A stretch of DNA of 7,206 nt from Synechococcales cyanobacterium PMM_0073 (GTDB taxonomy: Bacteria > Cyanobacteriota > Cyanobacteriia > Elainellales > Elainellaceae): the NCBI GenBank assembly GCA_949127695.1, contig CASBQH010000261.1, positions 1 through 7,206 on the forward strand. The letters run 5' to 3'. The stretch's first letter is position 1; each line of letters starts with the position of its first letter. The notes under the pieces are model-generated. The model was not told where the DNA came from. It saw nothing but the letters and a program-made list of their open reading frames with translations, and made no database searches. Shown one piece after another: positions 6,116-7,206 of this stretch. The translations under genes and the position numbers were made by a program.

Positions 6116-6243
6116 GCAATATTGTGATTCACCGATATGATCAGGTCGATCAAGATGTCTTGTGGGCGATTATCCATTCAGAGCTGGCTTCGTTGCTGAC
6201 TCAGCTAGAACTCCTGTTGCCGCCATTACCGGATCAGCAATAG
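6071..6243 (+). pseudogene. 3' remnant of a HepT-like (DUF86) toxin gene
   Basis: In the frame of the stop at 6241-6243 the translation reads QAHPAVDWQRIVGLGNIVIHRYDQ, then VDQDVLWAIIHSELASLLTQLELLLPPLP. This matches the last third of HepT/DUF86 proteins: HP-x-(I/V)-x-W, G-(L/M)-R-N-(I/V)-x-(I/V)-H-x-Y, and D-x-(L/V)-W. In the family, HepT is the ribonuclease-like HEPN toxin paired with the MntA nucleotidyltransferase, and R-x4-H-x-Y is its catalytic and AMPylated motif. Here the Arg is Gly (GGC at 6115-6117, one base from CGC), while His (6130-6132) and Tyr (6136-6138) remain. About the first 80 codons are missing, replaced by transposase sequence in another frame. A GTG at 6052 could start the frame, but before 6071 that frame overlaps transposase sequence. 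No mntA gene is present. Confidence 0.75.
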
Positions 6244-6297
6244 TGACTTCAACCTGGAAGCAAGTAATATCCACTTTTTGAACACTTGCAGCCTATT

Positions 6298-6513
6298 TTA
6301 AGATTCTTCCAACTCCTCAATTAAATCTTCCACCAGCACATCAAACACCCGCGCTAGCTTCAGCAGTGCGCTCGCATCAACGGTGGCCATTCCGGGCGAG
6401 CGGGCATAGGTTTTGAGCGTGCTGTAATTCACCCCTGAGCGTTCAGAGACCTCTCGCAACGTCCAGTTTCGTTCTTCTGCGAATTCTTTAATCCGCAATC
6501 TCACCAAGCCCAT
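6298..6513 (-). CDS. Short XRE/Cro-type helix-turn-helix regulator
   Basis: A 71-residue DNA-binding protein made almost entirely of one Cro/C1-type HTH domain. MGLVRLRIKEFAEERNWTLREVSERSGVNYSTLKTYAR contains the HTH (about residues 18-38, with TLREVSERSG and VNYSTLKTYAR). ASALLKLARVFDVLVEDLIEEL is the usual fourth helix and acidic tail of such regulators. No partner toxin gene adjoins it intact. The upstream hepT relic is not its classical partner (HepT pairs with MntA), so I treat it as a solitary regulator. The ATG at 6513-6511 is the only sensible start and lacks a strong ribosome site. A 22-bp near-palindrome six bases upstream suggests self-repression. It is divergent from the small gene at 6630 and has no sign of damage. 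Confidence 0.88.
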   Translation of the reverse strand: MGLVRLRIKEFAEERNWTLREVSERSGVNYSTLKTYARSPGMATVDASALLKLARVFDVLVEDLIEELEES

Positions 6514-6519
6514 GTTGAC

Positions 6520-6541
6520 AAAGGACTAGCATTAGCCCTTT
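6520..6541. promoter_or_regulatory. Near-palindrome upstream of the XRE gene, candidate operator
   Basis: Half-site AAAGGACTA (6520-6528) and its partner TAGCCCTTT (6533-6541) are inverted with 8 of 9 positions matching, separated by four bases. It starts six bases upstream of the XRE start codon (6513-6511). The size and symmetry fit a dimeric Cro/C1-type repressor, suggesting autoregulation. That role is inferred from position and symmetry alone. Confidence 0.45.
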
Positions 6542-6560
6542 AATGATTGTGTGCTCAAAA

Positions 6561-6599
6561 CCAATCGCCCTCCTGCCTGGAAAACTGAAGGGCGATTGG
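6561..6599. promoter_or_regulatory. 11-bp perfect inverted repeat in the leader of the small gene
   Basis: CCAATCGCCCT (6561-6571) and AGGGCGATTGG (6589-6599) are exact inverse complements around a 17-nt loop, 30 bp before the ATG at 6630. No U-tract follows, so it is not an intrinsic terminator. CTCCTG (6570-6575) is complementary to CAGGAG (6616-6621), which contains the Shine-Dalgarno site of the small gene, so an alternative fold could mask the ribosome site. Confidence 0.5.
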
Positions 6600-6629
6600 C
6601 CAATTCCCGAAAACTCAGGAGTCAATAGT

Positions 6630-6863
6630 ATGATACCAGCCCAGCCGCCCCCAACGGTTGCAGACTTTGCTGCTCAGCTAACCGGCGAGCCGCCCTCCGC
6701 TTACTATCAGCGCCTGCATCCCTGGTGCATTATCCGCCAACTCCCGCAGATGTAGCGCCTCGTGGTGAACCGCTTTCGTCGCCGCAGCGAGGCTGAAGAA
6801 CACCTGAAGATTCTGCGTCGCCTCACGCCCGATGCTGCTTACCTGCTGCTGTTTGATCCATAG
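6630..6863 (+). pseudogene. Small gene of unknown function interrupted by an in-frame TAG
   Basis: An AGGAG ribosome site (6617-6621) lies eight bases before the ATG at 6630. The first 41 codons give MIPAQPPPTVADFAAQLTGE, then PPSAYYQRLHPWCIIRQLPQM, followed by TAG (6753-6755). The same frame continues at once with RLVVNRFRRRSEAEEHLKI and LRRLTPDAAYLLLFDP before a second TAG (6861-6863). The two halves look like one 77-residue soluble, basic protein, which I believe resembles small hypothetical proteins common in cyanobacteria; this is from memory and not verified. TAG is one transition from CAG (Gln), and Met-Gln-Arg-Leu-Val would restore a smooth sequence. Function unknown. It is divergent from the XRE regulator. 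Alternatives are a real 41-residue product, readthrough, or a sequencing error. Confidence 0.65.
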
Positions 6864-6879
6864 CCAAAGCCACAAAAAA

Positions 6880-6917
6880 GCAAAGGTCGAGAGGATTTGC
6901 GCCTCAACGACCTTTGC
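6880..6917 (-). terminator. Strong intrinsic terminator, minus-strand orientation
   Basis: GCAAAGGTCG (6880-6889) and CGACCTTTGC (6908-6917) form a perfect 10-bp stem, extended inside by GAGG (6891-6894) with CCTC (6902-6905). On the minus strand the stem is followed directly by a TTTTTT run (complement of 6874-6879), the classical intrinsic layout. On the plus strand GTTCAGC follows instead, so it would terminate the small gene at 6630 only poorly. It implies minus-strand transcription entering from the right. Confidence 0.75.
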
Positions 6918-7178
6918 GTTCAGCATGACTAGAGTAATTTGTGAGATCGCTCTATCTCCTTTCCCAACCATGTTCTGTGCAGATGAAAAGGCCAAGCACA
7001 GTTCCTTCTGAATATGAATTACCCTCATATTCACATAAGGAATCGGCGTAAGCGATTGGAGCGAAGTCAACTAGCAAGAGAAGAGTAAGGGGCTTGCAAA
7101 AAGATAGCACCCCAGTTATTCTAGAGGCAGGAGGATAAGAAACCCCTTCAACCTCCGGCCTATCCTTCTAGACCTGGA
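6918..7178. other. Gene-free, stem-loop-rich region
   Basis: No convincing coding frame is present. Successive inverted repeats fill much of it. CTGTGC 6975-6980 pairs with GCACAG 6996-7001. CCTT plus TGAATATGA (7004-7017) pairs with TCATATTCA plus AAGG (7025-7040). AATCG 7041-7045 pairs with CGATT 7053-7057. GGGG..TGC (7089-7097) pairs with GCACCCC (7107-7113). CCAG..TCTAGA..AGGATA (7112-7137) pairs with TATCCTTCTAGA.CTGG (7161-7177). This could be a non-coding RNA on either strand or a structured leader of a gene to the right. It matches no RNA family I can recall. Confidence 0.4.
7094..7122 (+). promoter_or_regulatory. Possible sigma-70-type promoter for a gene to the right
   Basis: TTGCAA (7094-7099) and TATTCT (7117-7122) are separated by exactly 17 bases, each matching 4 of 6 consensus positions. 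Transcription would start near 7129. An ATG at 7179 begins an open frame (MRIMMEMSV) that runs off the edge after nine codons, without a clear ribosome site, so the downstream gene is unproven. Confidence 0.25.
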
Positions 7179-7206
7179 ATGAGAATCATGATGGAGATGA
7201 GTGTCG

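Noticed and set aside
6260..6289. 6-bp inverted repeat GCAAGT / ACTTGC after the hepT remnant
   Set aside because: Short stem, 18-nt loop and no U-tract on either strand; too weak to call a terminator for the XRE gene.
6678..7070. 130-codon minus-strand open frame
   Set aside because: It runs antisense through the second half of the interrupted small gene and through the terminator hairpin, and its translation (FLWLWLWIKQQQ) is not protein-like.
6918..7178. tRNA, tmRNA, RNase P or glutamine-riboswitch candidates
   Set aside because: I saw none of their conserved cores; the stems present do not form a cloverleaf.
7179..7206. Possible start of a plus-strand gene (MRIMMEMSV)
   Set aside because: Only nine codons are visible, with several competing ATGs and no clear ribosome site; not enough to annotate as a gene.

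Overview
The window is a piece of cyanobacterial chromosome. The best evidence is a complete homogentisate phytyltransferase of the cyanobacterial Hpt type (tocopherol synthesis), an Mfd N-terminus of cyanobacterial style, a soluble REC-histidine kinase, and one perfect HIP1 octamer (GCGATCGC, 3689-3696). I would place it loosely among filamentous, Leptolyngbya-like cyanobacteria, but that is an impression, not a measurement.

Left to right. Positions 1-862 hold the N-terminal quarter of mfd on the minus strand, running off the left edge. A 318-bp spacer follows, then a REC-HisKA-HATPase kinase on the plus strand (1181-2338). It converges on hpt (2370-3311, minus), with a perfect hairpin between the two stop codons. 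A small two-helix membrane protein (3419-3793, plus) diverges from hpt and converges on queA (3883-4977, minus; queuosine tRNA modification), again with a hairpin between. A 129-residue unrecognised protein (5123-5512, plus) diverges from queA and ends at a good intrinsic terminator (5566-5590). The genes look like single transcription units arranged convergently or divergently; no operon is visible.

From about 5590 to the right edge the window becomes accessory and degraded. The N-terminal half of an IS630-family transposase (5693-about 6070) runs out of frame into the last 57 or so codons of a hepT (DUF86) toxin gene. That remnant also has glycine in place of the conserved arginine of the R-x4-H-x-Y motif. 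A short intact XRE regulator (6298-6513, minus) follows, with a 22-bp near-palindrome directly upstream of its start. A 77-codon small gene (6630-6863, plus) has a good Shine-Dalgarno site but an in-frame TAG at 6753-6755. The last 340 bases hold no convincing gene but are dense in stem-loops. One is a strong intrinsic terminator readable only on the minus strand.

I do not see an undescribed multi-gene system. The most unusual signals are these: (1) both convergent intergenic hairpins (2347-2368 and 3800-3832) have exactly one arm present in three tandem copies; (2) the IS630/hepT chimera; (3) the nonsense-interrupted small gene; (4) the structured, gene-free right end with an orphan minus-strand terminator.
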